From an uncultured bacterium (GTDB lineage: Bacteria; Actinomycetota; Coriobacteriia; Coriobacteriales; Coriobacteriaceae): a DNA stretch of 64,000 bases. Within the stretch, counting starts at the first letter, position 1. Each line of letters starts with the position of its first letter. A program made the position numbers and the translations under genes. Shown in pieces: positions 1 to 8,544 of the stretch. The notes under the pieces were generated by a model, which searched no databases, was not told the origin of the DNA, and worked only from the letters and a program-made list of their open reading frames with translations. The stretch lies in the NCBI GenBank assembly GCA_905214425.1, contig CAJMLY010000009.1:1-64000 (forward strand). The letters run 5' to 3'.

Positions 1-216
1 CCGGGCTCGAACAAACACGCCTATTGACAATGGCTTTCTCATATTAAAGGGGTCGCCGCCGCTAAGGCGTTGACCCCTTAATCCAAGCAACGGCGCTGCC
101 CAGCTTTCCAGAACTTGGGCTGCCGTCGACACTATTCTACCCACGAATGACATTTTGGACAATCGGTAATGCCGCTCTAAAAGCCTGGCACAACCGGCAC
201 AACCTAGGCGGTCGCT

Positions 217-251
217 GGATGTGACAAAGAGGCTGCCCCTTCGTCACATCC
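217..251. terminator. Hairpin, possible terminator of an upstream gene
   Basis: GGATGTGAC (217-225) pairs with GTCACATCC (243-251). The inner bases (AAGAGG with CCCCTT) nearly extend the stem to the loop. No strong T-run follows, so termination is only one possible role. Confidence 0.35.
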
Positions 252-274
252 CAAATATTGCCTTTACGTGTTGA

Positions 275-319
275 TGCACACGGTGTGCAATAATACTCGC
301 ACTGTGCAATAGCGCACAG
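275..319 (+). promoter_or_regulatory. Two palindromic operators upstream of the TetR-type gene
   Basis: A perfect 15-bp palindrome, TGCACAC-G-GTGTGCA, spans 275-289. A second dyad, CTGTGC-N6-GCACAG, spans 302-307 and 314-319. Both share a TGTGC/GCACA core and lie directly before the start at 341, with a TAATACT stretch that could be a -10 between them. TetR-family regulators usually bind such dyads in their own promoter, so autoregulation is inferred. Confidence 0.55.
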
Positions 320-340
320 GTTGAGTAACAAGGAGGACGC

Positions 341-1051
341 TTGTCCCAGCTCGAGAAATGCGATCGCCGGTCCCTTCGCTCGCAGCGTGCCCTTCGCCAG
401 GCGCTTGCCAGCGAGCTTGCCGAAAGCGGCGACCTTTCGCGCATTAATGTCGCGTCGCTCACCGAGCGTGCCGGCCTTACGCGCCGCACGTTCTATTCGC
501 ACTACCGCGATATTCCCGACTTTATCAGCCAGATCGAGGACGGCCTGCTTGCCGAGATTCGCGAGCGGGTGGAGCTTATCACCGCAGCTCAATTACCCGA
601 TCTTTACCGCAATATCGACGAGCTCGAGCCGGCACCCGGTTCGGTTGAGCTGCTTCGCTATCTTGCGGCTAATCGCGACCTTATCGGGGCCCTGCTGGGC
701 CCGGGCGGCGACCCCGCCTTTATTAAAAAGATCATCGATACCGCACGCGAGGCCGTGGTGCCGCGTGCACAGACGGGCATCTTGGGCCTGGCACTGGGCA
801 CCTTCTTTGACTACTACGTTACCTATGTCGTGAGTGCCGAGGTCGGCCTGATTCAGCGCTGGTTTGAGCGTGACCTTTCCGAATCGCCCGAGACCATGGC
901 GCGCATTATGACGGTTATCGCCTTTGTGCGCCCCGGCGACCTGTATGGCCAACCCATCGATATCAACGTGCCGGAATACGGCATGAAGCTATTGAATCTG
1001 CAGCTCGAGGACGCGGTCGACACCACCGCAACCGTCGAGTCCAACAACTAA
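341..1051 (+). CDS. TetR/AcrR-family transcriptional regulator
   Basis: Predicted DNA-binding regulator of 236 residues. The N-terminal helix-turn-helix (about residues 32-58) contains SLTERAGLTRRTFYSHY, a typical TetR recognition region with the Tyr-Ser-His-Tyr ending. The remaining 180 residues form an all-helical ligand and dimerisation part whose ligand cannot be read from sequence. The start is TTG at 341, chosen because AGGAGG lies at 331-336; no ATG has as good a site. The stop is only 11 bases before the large activase gene, so the two are probably co-transcribed and the regulator probably senses a metabolite linked to that enzyme. Two palindromes upstream suggest self-control. Effector and mode of action are unknown. 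Confidence 0.85.
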   Translation: MSQLEKCDRRSLRSQRALRQALASELAESGDLSRINVASLTERAGLTRRTFYSHYRDIPDFISQIEDGLLAEIRERVELITAAQLPDLYRNIDELEPAPGSVELLRYLAANRDLIGALLGPGGDPAFIKKIIDTAREAVVPRAQTGILGLALGTFFDYYVTYVVSAEVGLIQRWFERDLSESPETMARIMTVIAFVRPGDLYGQPIDINVPEYGMKLLNLQLEDAVDTTATVESNN

Positions 1052-1062
1052 GAGGAGAGACA

Positions 1063-4000
1063 ATGAGCAAACTCGTCGAGGGCATCAAGGACCGCATGGT
1101 CGCTGCTGCGCGCGAGGCCGCGCCCGCCGTGGTGGACGCCGCGCAGAAGGTCGCGACCGCGGCTGCCGAGAAAGTTGCCGAGGCGGTTGCCGAGGCCAAG
1201 AACGCGGCAGGGGAGACGTCCGTCGCTAGCGAGCTCGCCACCGCCGCTGAGCCCGTAGCCGCCGCCCACGCCCCCGAAGGCGCAATTTTCAACTCCGAGA
1301 ACGCCCGCGGCAACCTGCATCTGGGCATCGACGTGGGCTCCACCACCGTCAAGCTTGCCGTGCTCAACGACGACAACCAGATCGTGTACGCCAAGTACCA
1401 GCGCCACCACACCGACGTCCGCGCTTGCGCCCGCGACCTGTTCGAGGGCGCTGCGACCGTGCTGCCGACGGCCCAGATGACCTGCGCCATTACCGGCTCG
1501 GGCGGCCTGCTGCTGTCCCAGTGGCTCGACCTGGAGTTTGTCCAGGAGGTCATCGCCAGCAAGCGTGCCGTCGAGACCCTCATCCCGGCCACCGACGTCG
1601 CCATCGAGCTGGGCGGCGAGGACGCCAAGATCATCTACTTCGACAACGGCATCGAGCAGCGCATGAACGGTACCTGCGCCGGCGGCACGGGCGCGTTCAT
1701 CGATCAGATGGCCACTCTGCTGCACACTGACGCCAGCGGCCTTAACGAACTCGCGGCCAACGCCACCACCATCTATCCCATCGCCAGCCGCTGCGGCGTC
1801 TTTGCCAAGACCGACGTCCAGCCGCTGCTCAACGAGGGCGCTCGCCCCGAGGACGTGGCTGCCTCCATCTTCCAGGCTGTCGTGACCCAGACCATCTCGG
1901 GCCTGGCGTGCGGCCGTCCCATCCGCGGCAACGTCGCCTTCCTGGGCGGCCCGCTGCAGTATCTCTCCGAGCTGCGCCACCGCTTCTACCTCACGCTCAA
2001 CCTGGACGAGGAGCACCGTATCGTGCCCCAAAACGCTCACCTGTTCGTGGCGAGCGGCGCCGCCATGGCGCACGAGTCCAACAAGCTCAGCACGTTCCCG
2101 CAGCTCATCGAGGCCATCGACAGCTTAGGCGACACACAGGGTGCCGAGGTCGAGCGCCTGGATCCGCTCTTTGCCACCGACGAGGACTTTGCCGAGTTCA
2201 AAACCCGCCACGACCAGGAAGTCGTCCCCAAGGGCAAGCTCGATGGCTACGCCGGCCGCGTGTTCATCGGCATCGACGCCGGCTCCACCACCATGAAGGC
2301 CGCGCTCGTGGGCGAGGACGGTCAGCTGCTGCACACCTGGTACGGCAACAACAACGGCGACATCCTGGGCACGGCCAAGGTCATCATGGCCGATTTCTAC
2401 AACCACATCCCCGCGGGCTGCACCATCGGCCACGTGACCACCACGGGCTACGGTGAGGCGCTGCTTATCGAGGCGCTCAAGGCCGACTCGGGCGAAATCG
2501 AGACCGTCGCGCACCTGCGCGGCGCCAAGGCGTTCCTGCCCGGCGTCGAGTTCATTCTGGACATCGGCGGCCAGGACATGAAGTGCCTGCGCGTCAAGGA
2601 CGGCGTCATCGAGCACATCATGCTCAACGAGGCCTGCTCGTCGGGTTGCGGTAGCTTTATCGAGAGCTTCGCCGTCTCTATGAACATGGACGTGCGCGCG
2701 TTCGCCAACGCCGCCATCCATGCCAAGGCCCCGGTCGACCTGGGCAGCCGCTGCACGGTCTTTATGAACTCGCGCGTTAAGCAGGCGCAAAAGGAAGGCG
2801 CCACGGTGGGCGACATCGCGGCCGGTCTGTCCTATTCCGTCATCAAGAATGCCCTGTTCAAGGTCATTAAGCTGCGCGACCCCAAGGAGATCGGCAGCCA
2901 GGTGATCGTTCAGGGCGGCACCTTTATGTCCGACGCCACACTGCGTGCGTTTGAGCAGCTTACCGGCGTTCATGCCGTGCGTCCCGACATCGCCGGCTGC
3001 ATGGGCGCCTATGGTGCTGCCCTGCTCGCTCGCGATCGCGCCGGCGCCGACGGCACTTCGACCATTCTTTCGGCCGAAGACATCGCGCACCTCACCGTGA
3101 CGCAAAAGCATGTCCGCTGCGGCCGTTGCTCCAACAACTGCCAGCTCACCGTCAACGACTTTGGCGGCGGCAGACGCTTCATTACCGGCAACCGCTGCGA
3201 GAAGGGCGCCGGCCACAAAAAGCAGAAGACCGAGGCTCCCAACCTCTTCAAAAAGAAAAACGAGCTGCTCTTTAACCGCGAGGTCCTGAGTCCCGACGAG
3301 GCCCCGCGTGGCACCGTGGGCATCCCGCGTGCACTCAACATGTACGAGAACTACCCCTTCTGGCACGCGTTCTTTACGCGCCTGGGCTTTAGCGTGCAGC
3401 TGTCCGACCAGTCGAGCAAAAAGACTTACCAGGCGGGCATCGAGTCCATGCCGTCCGAGAGCGTGTGCTACCCGGCAAAGATGAGCCACGGCCACGTGAT
3501 GAACCTCATCGACCGCGATGTCGACTTTATCTGGATGCCGTGCGTGCGCTGGGAGCGCAAGGAGGACCCGACCGCCGGTAACTGTTACAACTGCCCCATC
3601 GTCATGAGCTACCCCACGGCGCTGGCGCTTAATATCGACGAGATTCGCGAGCAGAACATCGAGTTCCTGTATCCGTTTGTACCCTATCACGACAAGACCG
3701 AGCTCAAGCGCCGTCTGTACCAGGTGCTCGCCGTCGACCGAGTGGCCGATGCTGAGGCCGGTCGCGGTCGCGTGCGCGGTCCCAAGATTACGCGCTCCGA
3801 GGTCGATGCCGCCGTCAACGCTGCCTTTGAGGCCGATGCGCGTTTCCACGAGGACATCCAGACCATGGGCGAGGAGGCTCTTAAGTGGGTCGAGGACCAC
3901 GGCGGTCACGGCATCGTACTCGCCGGCCGCCCCTACCATAACGACCCCGAGATCAACCATGCCCTACCCGAACTTATCTCGAGCTTTGGCTTTGCGGTCT

Positions 4001-5844
4001 TTACCGAGGATTCGCTCGCGCACCTGGTAAAGCCCGAGCGTCCGATTCGCGTCGTCGACCAGTGGATGTACCACAGCCGCCTGTACGCCGTCGCCCGTTT
4101 TGTGACGATGCGCAACGACCTGGACCTGATCCAGCTCAACTCCTTCGGCTGCGGCCTGGATGCCCTGACCACCGATCAGGTACAGGAAATCCTAGAGGCC
4201 AGCGGCAAGATCTACACCGTGCTCAAGATCGACGAGGTATCCAACCTGGGTGCCGCGCGCATTCGCATCCGCTCGCTCATGGCGGCGCTCAAGGACCAGG
4301 AGGCCGAGCGCTTGGCCGAGGCCACGGCTGCGGGCGAGGCCTACGAGCAGGGTGATGCCGCGCCGGTGGCTCCCTCCACGGACGCCCCCGCGTTCGCGAG
4401 TCGCAAGTACACGTTCGAGGCGCAGCGCGAGAGTGCTTCGACCGCGTGGCCCAAGGTGCCCTTTACCGAGCAGATGCGCGAGGAGGGCTACACCATCCTG
4501 TGCCCGCAGATGGCACCGATCCACTTTGACCTGGTCAAAGAGGTGTTCCGCGGTGCCGGCTACAACTTGGAGCTGCTGCCCTCGACCGATCACGATGCCG
4601 TCGAGGCCGGTCTGCGCTATGTGAACAATGACATTTGCTATCCGTCGATCCTGGTAACGGGCCAGATTATGGAGGCCATCGAGAGCGGTCGGTACGACCT
4701 GTCCAAGACGGCCGTGGTTATCAGCCAGACCGGCGGCGGCTGCCGTGCCACCAACTACATCGCGCTCATCCGCAAGGCCCTGCGCGAGAGCGGTCACCCC
4801 GAGATTCCGGTGATCTCGCTTTCGGCCGTGGCGCTCGGCGAGGACAACCCCGGCTTTAAGATTACGCCGGCGCTGCTTAAGCAGGCAGTCTACGCGGTGC
4901 TCTTTGGCGACGTGATGATGCAGATGCTCTATCGTTGCCGCCCGTACGAGGCCACGCCCGGTGCCGCCAATGCGCTCTACGAGGAGTACATGGCGCGCGC
5001 CCGCAAGCTGGCGCCCAAGTTCAACCGCCACAACTACACCAAGCTGTGCCGCGAGGCCATCTGTGCGTTCGACACCATGCCACTTGTGGGCGAGGGCGCC
5101 AAGCCGCGTGTGGGCGTGGTCGGCGAGATCTTGGTCAAGTTCCACCCTACGGCCAACAACCACGTGGTCGATGTCATTGAGCGCGAGGGTTGCGAGGCTG
5201 TGGTGCCGGGCCTGCTCGACTTCTTCCTGTACTCCATGAGTAACGCCGAGCTGCAGAAGGACGAGCTGGGAAGCTCTGCTACCACGCGCGCGGGTATGCA
5301 GGCGCTCATCAAGCTCGTGGACTGGATGCGCACGCCGGTGGAGGAGATGCTCGAAAAGTCCCGCCGCTTTGAGGCGCCTGAGCGCATCGGCACCATGGCC
5401 GACAAGGCCCGCACGGTGCTTTCGGTGTGCAACAACATGGGCGAGGGCTGGCTGCTCACGGCCGAGATGCTCGACCTGATTGACCATGGCGCACCCAATA
5501 TCATCTGCACGCAGCCCTTCGCGTGCCTGCCCAATCACGTGGTGGGTAAGGCCGTGATCAAGGAACTGCGCCGTCAGCACCCCGAGAGCAACATCGTCGC
5601 TGTGGACTACGACCCCGGCGCTTCCGAGGTCAACCAGCTCAACCGTATTAAGCTTATGATCAGCGTGGCCAAGGAAAACATGCGCGCCGGCAAGGGCTTT
5701 AAGCTCGAGAAGGTGGCACCGCTCGCGATGGACGAGGTCACCGGCCAGATGCGTGCCCATGACGGCTGCGTGAGCTGCGGACCGGCCAGCGAGGACGCCG
5801 TGGCGTCGGTCGCCAAGCGTCTGGGGCGCGGCATTAAGAAGTAG
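1063..5844 (+). CDS. Fused 2-hydroxyacyl-CoA dehydratase activase/dehydratase-like protein
   Basis: A 1593-residue protein of the BcrAD/BadFG/HgdC activator class fused to dehydratase-type domains. Residues 1-65 are an Ala-rich helical extension. Two ASKHA ATPase modules follow: GIDVGSTTVK at about 88 with cluster-type cysteines C205 (in TCAGGTG) and C244 (SRCGVF), then GIDAGSTTMK at about 403 with C525/C529 (CSSGCG) and C564 (SRCTVF). A CxxC-rich patch sits near 685 (RCGRCSNNC). DUF2229-like and HGD-D-like segments fill about 745-1593, ending in a CVSCGP motif near 1577. In the family, ATP hydrolysis at a [4Fe-4S] dimer injects one electron into a radical dehydratase. Separate dehydratase A/B subunits are not encoded nearby, so the substrate is unknown. 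The ribosome site is GAGGAGA before ATG 1063. Confidence 0.85.
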   Translation: MSKLVEGIKDRMVAAAREAAPAVVDAAQKVATAAAEKVAEAVAEAKNAAGETSVASELATAAEPVAAAHAPEGAIFNSENARGNLHLGIDVGSTTVKLAVLNDDNQIVYAKYQRHHTDVRACARDLFEGAATVLPTAQMTCAITGSGGLLLSQWLDLEFVQEVIASKRAVETLIPATDVAIELGGEDAKIIYFDNGIEQRMNGTCAGGTGAFIDQMATLLHTDASGLNELAANATTIYPIASRCGVFAKTDVQPLLNEGARPEDVAASIFQAVVTQTISGLACGRPIRGNVAFLGGPLQYLSELRHRFYLTLNLDEEHRIVPQNAHLFVASGAAMAHESNKLSTFPQLIEAIDSLGDTQGAEVERLDPLFATDEDFAEFKTRHDQEVVPKGKLDGYAGRVFIGIDAGSTTMKAALVGEDGQLLHTWYGNNNGDILGTAKVIMADFYNHIPAGCTIGHVTTTGYGEALLIEALKADSGEIETVAHLRGAKAFLPGVEFILDIGGQDMKCLRVKDGVIEHIMLNEACSSGCGSFIESFAVSMNMDVRAFANAAIHAKAPVDLGSRCTVFMNSRVKQAQKEGATVGDIAAGLSYSVIKNALFKVIKLRDPKEIGSQVIVQGGTFMSDATLRAFEQLTGVHAVRPDIAGCMGAYGAALLARDRAGADGTSTILSAEDIAHLTVTQKHVRCGRCSNNCQLTVNDFGGGRRFITGNRCEKGAGHKKQKTEAPNLFKKKNELLFNREVLSPDEAPRGTVGIPRALNMYENYPFWHAFFTRLGFSVQLSDQSSKKTYQAGIESMPSESVCYPAKMSHGHVMNLIDRDVDFIWMPCVRWERKEDPTAGNCYNCPIVMSYPTALALNIDEIREQNIEFLYPFVPYHDKTELKRRLYQVLAVDRVADAEAGRGRVRGPKITRSEVDAAVNAAFEADARFHEDIQTMGEEALKWVEDHGGHGIVLAGRPYHNDPEINHALPELISSFGFAVFTEDSLAHLVKPERPIRVVDQWMYHSRLYAVARFVTMRNDLDLIQLNSFGCGLDALTTDQVQEILEASGKIYTVLKIDEVSNLGAARIRIRSLMAALKDQEAERLAEATAAGEAYEQGDAAPVAPSTDAPAFASRKYTFEAQRESASTAWPKVPFTEQMREEGYTILCPQMAPIHFDLVKEVFRGAGYNLELLPSTDHDAVEAGLRYVNNDICYPSILVTGQIMEAIESGRYDLSKTAVVISQTGGGCRATNYIALIRKALRESGHPEIPVISLSAVALGEDNPGFKITPALLKQAVYAVLFGDVMMQMLYRCRPYEATPGAANALYEEYMARARKLAPKFNRHNYTKLCREAICAFDTMPLVGEGAKPRVGVVGEILVKFHPTANNHVVDVIEREGCEAVVPGLLDFFLYSMSNAELQKDELGSSATTRAGMQALIKLVDWMRTPVEEMLEKSRRFEAPERIGTMADKARTVLSVCNNMGEGWLLTAEMLDLIDHGAPNIICTQPFACLPNHVVGKAVIKELRRQHPESNIVAVDYDPGASEVNQLNRIKLMISVAKENMRAGKGFKLEKVAPLAMDEVTGQMRAHDGCVSCGPASEDAVASVAKRLGRGIKK

Positions 5845-5872
5845 ACGGTCTGCTATGGGCTGGATATGAGAC

Positions 5873-5909
5873 AAACGGGTGGTGGCCGTACCGGCTATCA
5901 CCCGTTTTT
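5873..5909 (+). terminator. Rho-independent terminator
   Basis: AAACGGGTG (5873-5881) pairs with CACCCGTTT (5899-5907) and runs into five Ts. It lies 28 bases after the activase stop. Confidence 0.85.
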
Positions 5910-5964
5910 GCTGGACATATGTTGCGTAAACGCCCCGACTATCACCCTTTGCGAACTTAGATTT

Positions 5965-6089
5965 CGGAAGTATGCGGCAAAATCTGAATAGGCCGAGCAC
6001 ACCGGATATGTCCAAGCCCTGTACCTGCGGTTTTATTGGCGGAAAACCGGGGTGTGCTCAAGGGCTCCGGAATTTGCCGCATACTTCCG
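5965..6089. repeat. 125-bp nested palindrome
   Basis: Three nested stems are visible. A 17-bp outer arm (5965-5981 with 6073-6089) contains the core GGAAGTATGCGGCAAA. A 9-bp middle arm, GAGCACACC (5995-6003), pairs with GGTGTGCTC (6051-6059). A 7-bp inner arm, CGGTTTT (6028-6034), pairs with AAAACCG (6043-6049). It encodes no protein and is separated from the activase terminator. The rest of the 5845-6261 gap holds only the start region of the next gene. It resembles a small non-autonomous palindromic element, but no transposase or target duplication is seen. Confidence 0.7.
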
Positions 6090-6261
6090 CAAACGACGTC
6101 TCGGTGGCACAAAAAATCGCCCTCGGAACCCTGAGATAATGAACATATGTAGCCGTTTGCCGCAAATTACCGTCCGTTTATAGAACCCATGCCCGACGTG
6201 CAGCCCTCTTACGGTTGAATAAATACACATCTATGGAATTACGTAAGAGAGGACCGTCCTT

Positions 6262-7221
6262 ATGAGCTACAAGACCGTTTGTGTTGCCGGTGGCGGCGTA
6301 TTGGGAAGCCAGATTGCCTTTCAGACTGCCTACTGCGGCTTTGATGTGACGATCTGGCTGCGCAGCGAGGGCAGCATCGGCCGCACCCAGCCCAAGATCG
6401 ATCATGTGCGCGAGGAGTACATCGCTGCTATCGAGAGCATGGTGGACGGTACGGGCGAGTGGTGCGCCGGTATCGCCGATAGCGACCAGCCTTTCGACAA
6501 GGAGACGGCGCTCGCCGCCGTCGAGCGTGCCTACTCCACACTCAAGCTGGAGCTCGATCTCGCCAAGGCAGTGGCCGACGCCGACCTGGTTATCGAATCT
6601 ATGGCCGAGGACACCCAGGCAAAGATCGACTTCTACAAGAAGCTTGCTCCGGTTCTCCCGCAAAAGACCGTCATCGTCACCAACTCCTCCACGCTGCTGC
6701 CGAGCACCTTTGCCAAGTACACCGGCCGCCCCGAGAAGTACCTGTCGCTGCACTTTGCCAACTCCATCTGGAAGAACAACATGACCGAGGTCATGGCCCA
6801 GGACCAGACCGACAAGCGCTACTTCGACGAGCTCGTCGACTTCGCCAACGACATCCGCATGCTGGCGCTTCCCGTCAACAAGGAAAAGAACGGCTACCTG
6901 CTCAACTCCATGTTGGTGCCGTGGCTGCTTTCGGGCCTGGACCTGTACGTCTCGGGCGTCAGCGACCCCAAGAGCATCGACCTCGCATGGACGCGCGGCA
7001 CCGGCGCGCCTAAGGGCCCGTTCCGCGTGTTCGACACGGTGGGTATCCAGACGGCCTACAACATCGTCATGCAGTATCAGAAGGTCCCGGGCCTGGTGAG
7101 CCCGCTGCTCAAGAAGATGATGATGCCCTACAACTTTAAGGCCATGGCATCCGTCCTCAAGAAAATGCTCGACGAAGGTAAGCTGGGCGAAAGTTCGGGC
7201 GAGGGCTTCTTCAAGTACTAA
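6262..7221 (+). CDS. 3-hydroxyacyl-CoA dehydrogenase family protein
   Basis: NAD-dependent dehydrogenase of 319 residues, expected to interconvert 3-hydroxyacyl-CoA and 3-oxoacyl-CoA in the cytoplasm. The N-terminal Rossmann fold opens with VAGGGVLGSQ (residues 8-17), the GxGxxG pattern. SMAEDTQAKIDFYKKL and TNSSTLLPS match the conserved core of the HBD/FadB family, and the C-terminal helical domain carries the usual KNGYLLNSML stretch. It is slightly longer than the 280-residue butyryl-type enzymes. The ribosome site is AGAGAGGA before ATG 6262. It follows the activase after a terminator, so it is a separate unit. Both could belong to acyl-CoA fermentation, but the sequence does not identify the substrate. 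Confidence 0.85.
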   Translation: MSYKTVCVAGGGVLGSQIAFQTAYCGFDVTIWLRSEGSIGRTQPKIDHVREEYIAAIESMVDGTGEWCAGIADSDQPFDKETALAAVERAYSTLKLELDLAKAVADADLVIESMAEDTQAKIDFYKKLAPVLPQKTVIVTNSSTLLPSTFAKYTGRPEKYLSLHFANSIWKNNMTEVMAQDQTDKRYFDELVDFANDIRMLALPVNKEKNGYLLNSMLVPWLLSGLDLYVSGVSDPKSIDLAWTRGTGAPKGPFRVFDTVGIQTAYNIVMQYQKVPGLVSPLLKKMMMPYNFKAMASVLKKMLDEGKLGESSGEGFFKY

Positions 7222-7222
7222 C

Positions 7223-7260
7223 AATGATCCCTCGGGGACGGAGGAAAACGGATCATTTTT
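7223..7260 (+). terminator. Rho-independent terminator
   Basis: AATGATCC (7223-7230) pairs with GGATCATT (7250-7257) and ends in five Ts, directly after the dehydrogenase stop. Confidence 0.75.
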
Positions 7261-7275
7261 GGTCGCCAGCAGTGA

Positions 7276-7779
7276 GAAGATGGACCCAGAAATAGAAAGG
7301 AGTGGCAATGGGCCGGCTCGGGCTTTGAGGACAAGTTGCTGCAGGCCCAGGGCGATTTTTCGCTCAACGCGGGCCAGCACAGCGTGACGTATCTGCCGAG
7401 TTCTGACACGGCAACGACCGGTCGCTATCAGGTGCTGCTATACGACAACAACTTTGGTGCGGCCGAAAGCTATCCCAAGTTCGACTGGGGCCAGCTGGGC
7501 TCCGCGGTGGTGACCGACTACAGCCGCGGCACGCATTCGTTTGGGCGCATCTTTACAGTGGACGAGACGGCGCGCACCTACGAACTTGAGGACCAGATCG
7601 CCGTGCCGTTTTCGGGCTATGTGAGCAGTGCGCAGCGCGTTGGCGATTCAAATAGCATGCTCGTGGCATCGGGCCAGGCCAAGACCTTTACCGAGTACGA
7701 CCGCTACGGCCTGGCCATCACCACCTACGAGATGGAGGCCGAAAAGTACATCTACCGCGTGTACAAGTACGACCTGTAG
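7276..7779 (+). pseudogene. Truncated aryl-sulfate sulfotransferase remnant
   Basis: An open frame without a usable start encodes the C-terminal third of what looks like an aryl sulfotransferase (ASST family). It shows the family's late beta-propeller pattern: GDFSLNAGQHSVTYLP, then LLYDNNFG, then repeated strands with DRYGLAITTYEME and the terminal YRVYKYDL. The frame is open from 7276 after a TGA at 7273. The first ATG with a ribosome-like site (7308) is in another frame and stops after six codons. A TTG at 7336 could start a 147-residue piece, but it would lack the catalytic part. The 5' two thirds of the gene appear deleted. Confidence 0.65.
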
Positions 7780-7969
7780 GGCCGCGCTTAGGTTTGACCA
7801 ATGGAGTATGAAAACACGCCGTTCGCCGATGCCCCCTCCGCGAGTGGCAGCCATATGGTTTGATGTCAGAAACATATAGTTGTCGTCAGCCTGCTGGCGA
7901 CGTTCCCCCTGATATCGGAGGTTTCAGGTATGTTTCGCGCTCCGTTAAACAACTATCGGTTGGGCTAAC

Positions 7970-8419
7970 ATGGGTCGCCGTGCTACTTCGATAACCCTTG
8001 CAGTGGTCTGCCTGGCTGTGCTCCTGGGCGCTACAGGGCTGTTTGCTATAAGCCGAGAAACGTCCTATATGCAGGAATGCGCTTCCGAAGGGTTTGCCAT
8101 TGATGGTTACTATCGGGATGACAAAACGAGTCGGGAAACCCTGGCTTTTCTTGAGGAGGACAACTGTCGATGGCAGCTGGTCGACCAAGACGGAATCTGC
8201 GCAGACGGGCAGTTTAAGCGTATGGACGACCCCAATATCCTGGTGTTAAAGAGGGAAAACGGCGAAGAATTCGGTACGGTCCACGTGGCGTATATGTCGC
8301 GCCGACGCGAGCGGGGCCAGCTCTATCTATTTAGAAATAGCAAAGTGACCCGATTTTATCTGGTGAGCACCAAACCTGCGTTTACGGTGGAGTCGGGCGA
8401 TGTCGATCCGGCCAGTTGA
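7970..8419 (+). CDS. Membrane-anchored hypothetical protein
   Basis: A 149-residue protein I do not recognise. Residues about 7-27 (a run beginning ITLAVVCLAV) form one hydrophobic helix after a short Arg-rich start, fitting an uncleaved signal anchor with an outside C-terminal domain. That domain is mixed charged/beta and has two cysteines (in QECASEG and EDNCRW) plus one in GICADG. The ribosome site is weak (GGTTGGGC before ATG 7970). No operon partner is evident: 190 bases separate it from the sulfotransferase remnant and the next gene is convergent. A small exported protein is the most that can be said. Confidence 0.55.
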   Translation: MGRRATSITLAVVCLAVLLGATGLFAISRETSYMQECASEGFAIDGYYRDDKTSRETLAFLEEDNCRWQLVDQDGICADGQFKRMDDPNILVLKRENGEEFGTVHVAYMSRRRERGQLYLFRNSKVTRFYLVSTKPAFTVESGDVDPAS

Positions 8420-8544
8420 TTCACGGCAATAAAACGGCGAGCGGGGCGCGGGTGTGAATTGAACCCCGCTATTTGCTCGTGTCCGTATCGCGTCTGCGCC
8501 TCGTCGTAGCTTGCGTCCGTGCGAGCATTCATCCCGCGCCGGCA

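Larger units (their letters stand above)
1..340. other. Gene-free 5' region with hairpins
   Basis: No convincing gene is seen here. An inverted repeat (AAGGGGTC at 47-54 with GACCCCTT at 72-79) and a long hairpin at 217-251 precede the operator region of the TetR-type gene at 341. Any upstream gene lies outside the window. Confidence 0.6.

Noticed and set aside
7308..7329. ATG 7308 with GAAAGGAG as a start for the sulfotransferase remnant
   Set aside because: It is in another frame and stops after six codons; the match to the family is in the frame of 7276-7779.
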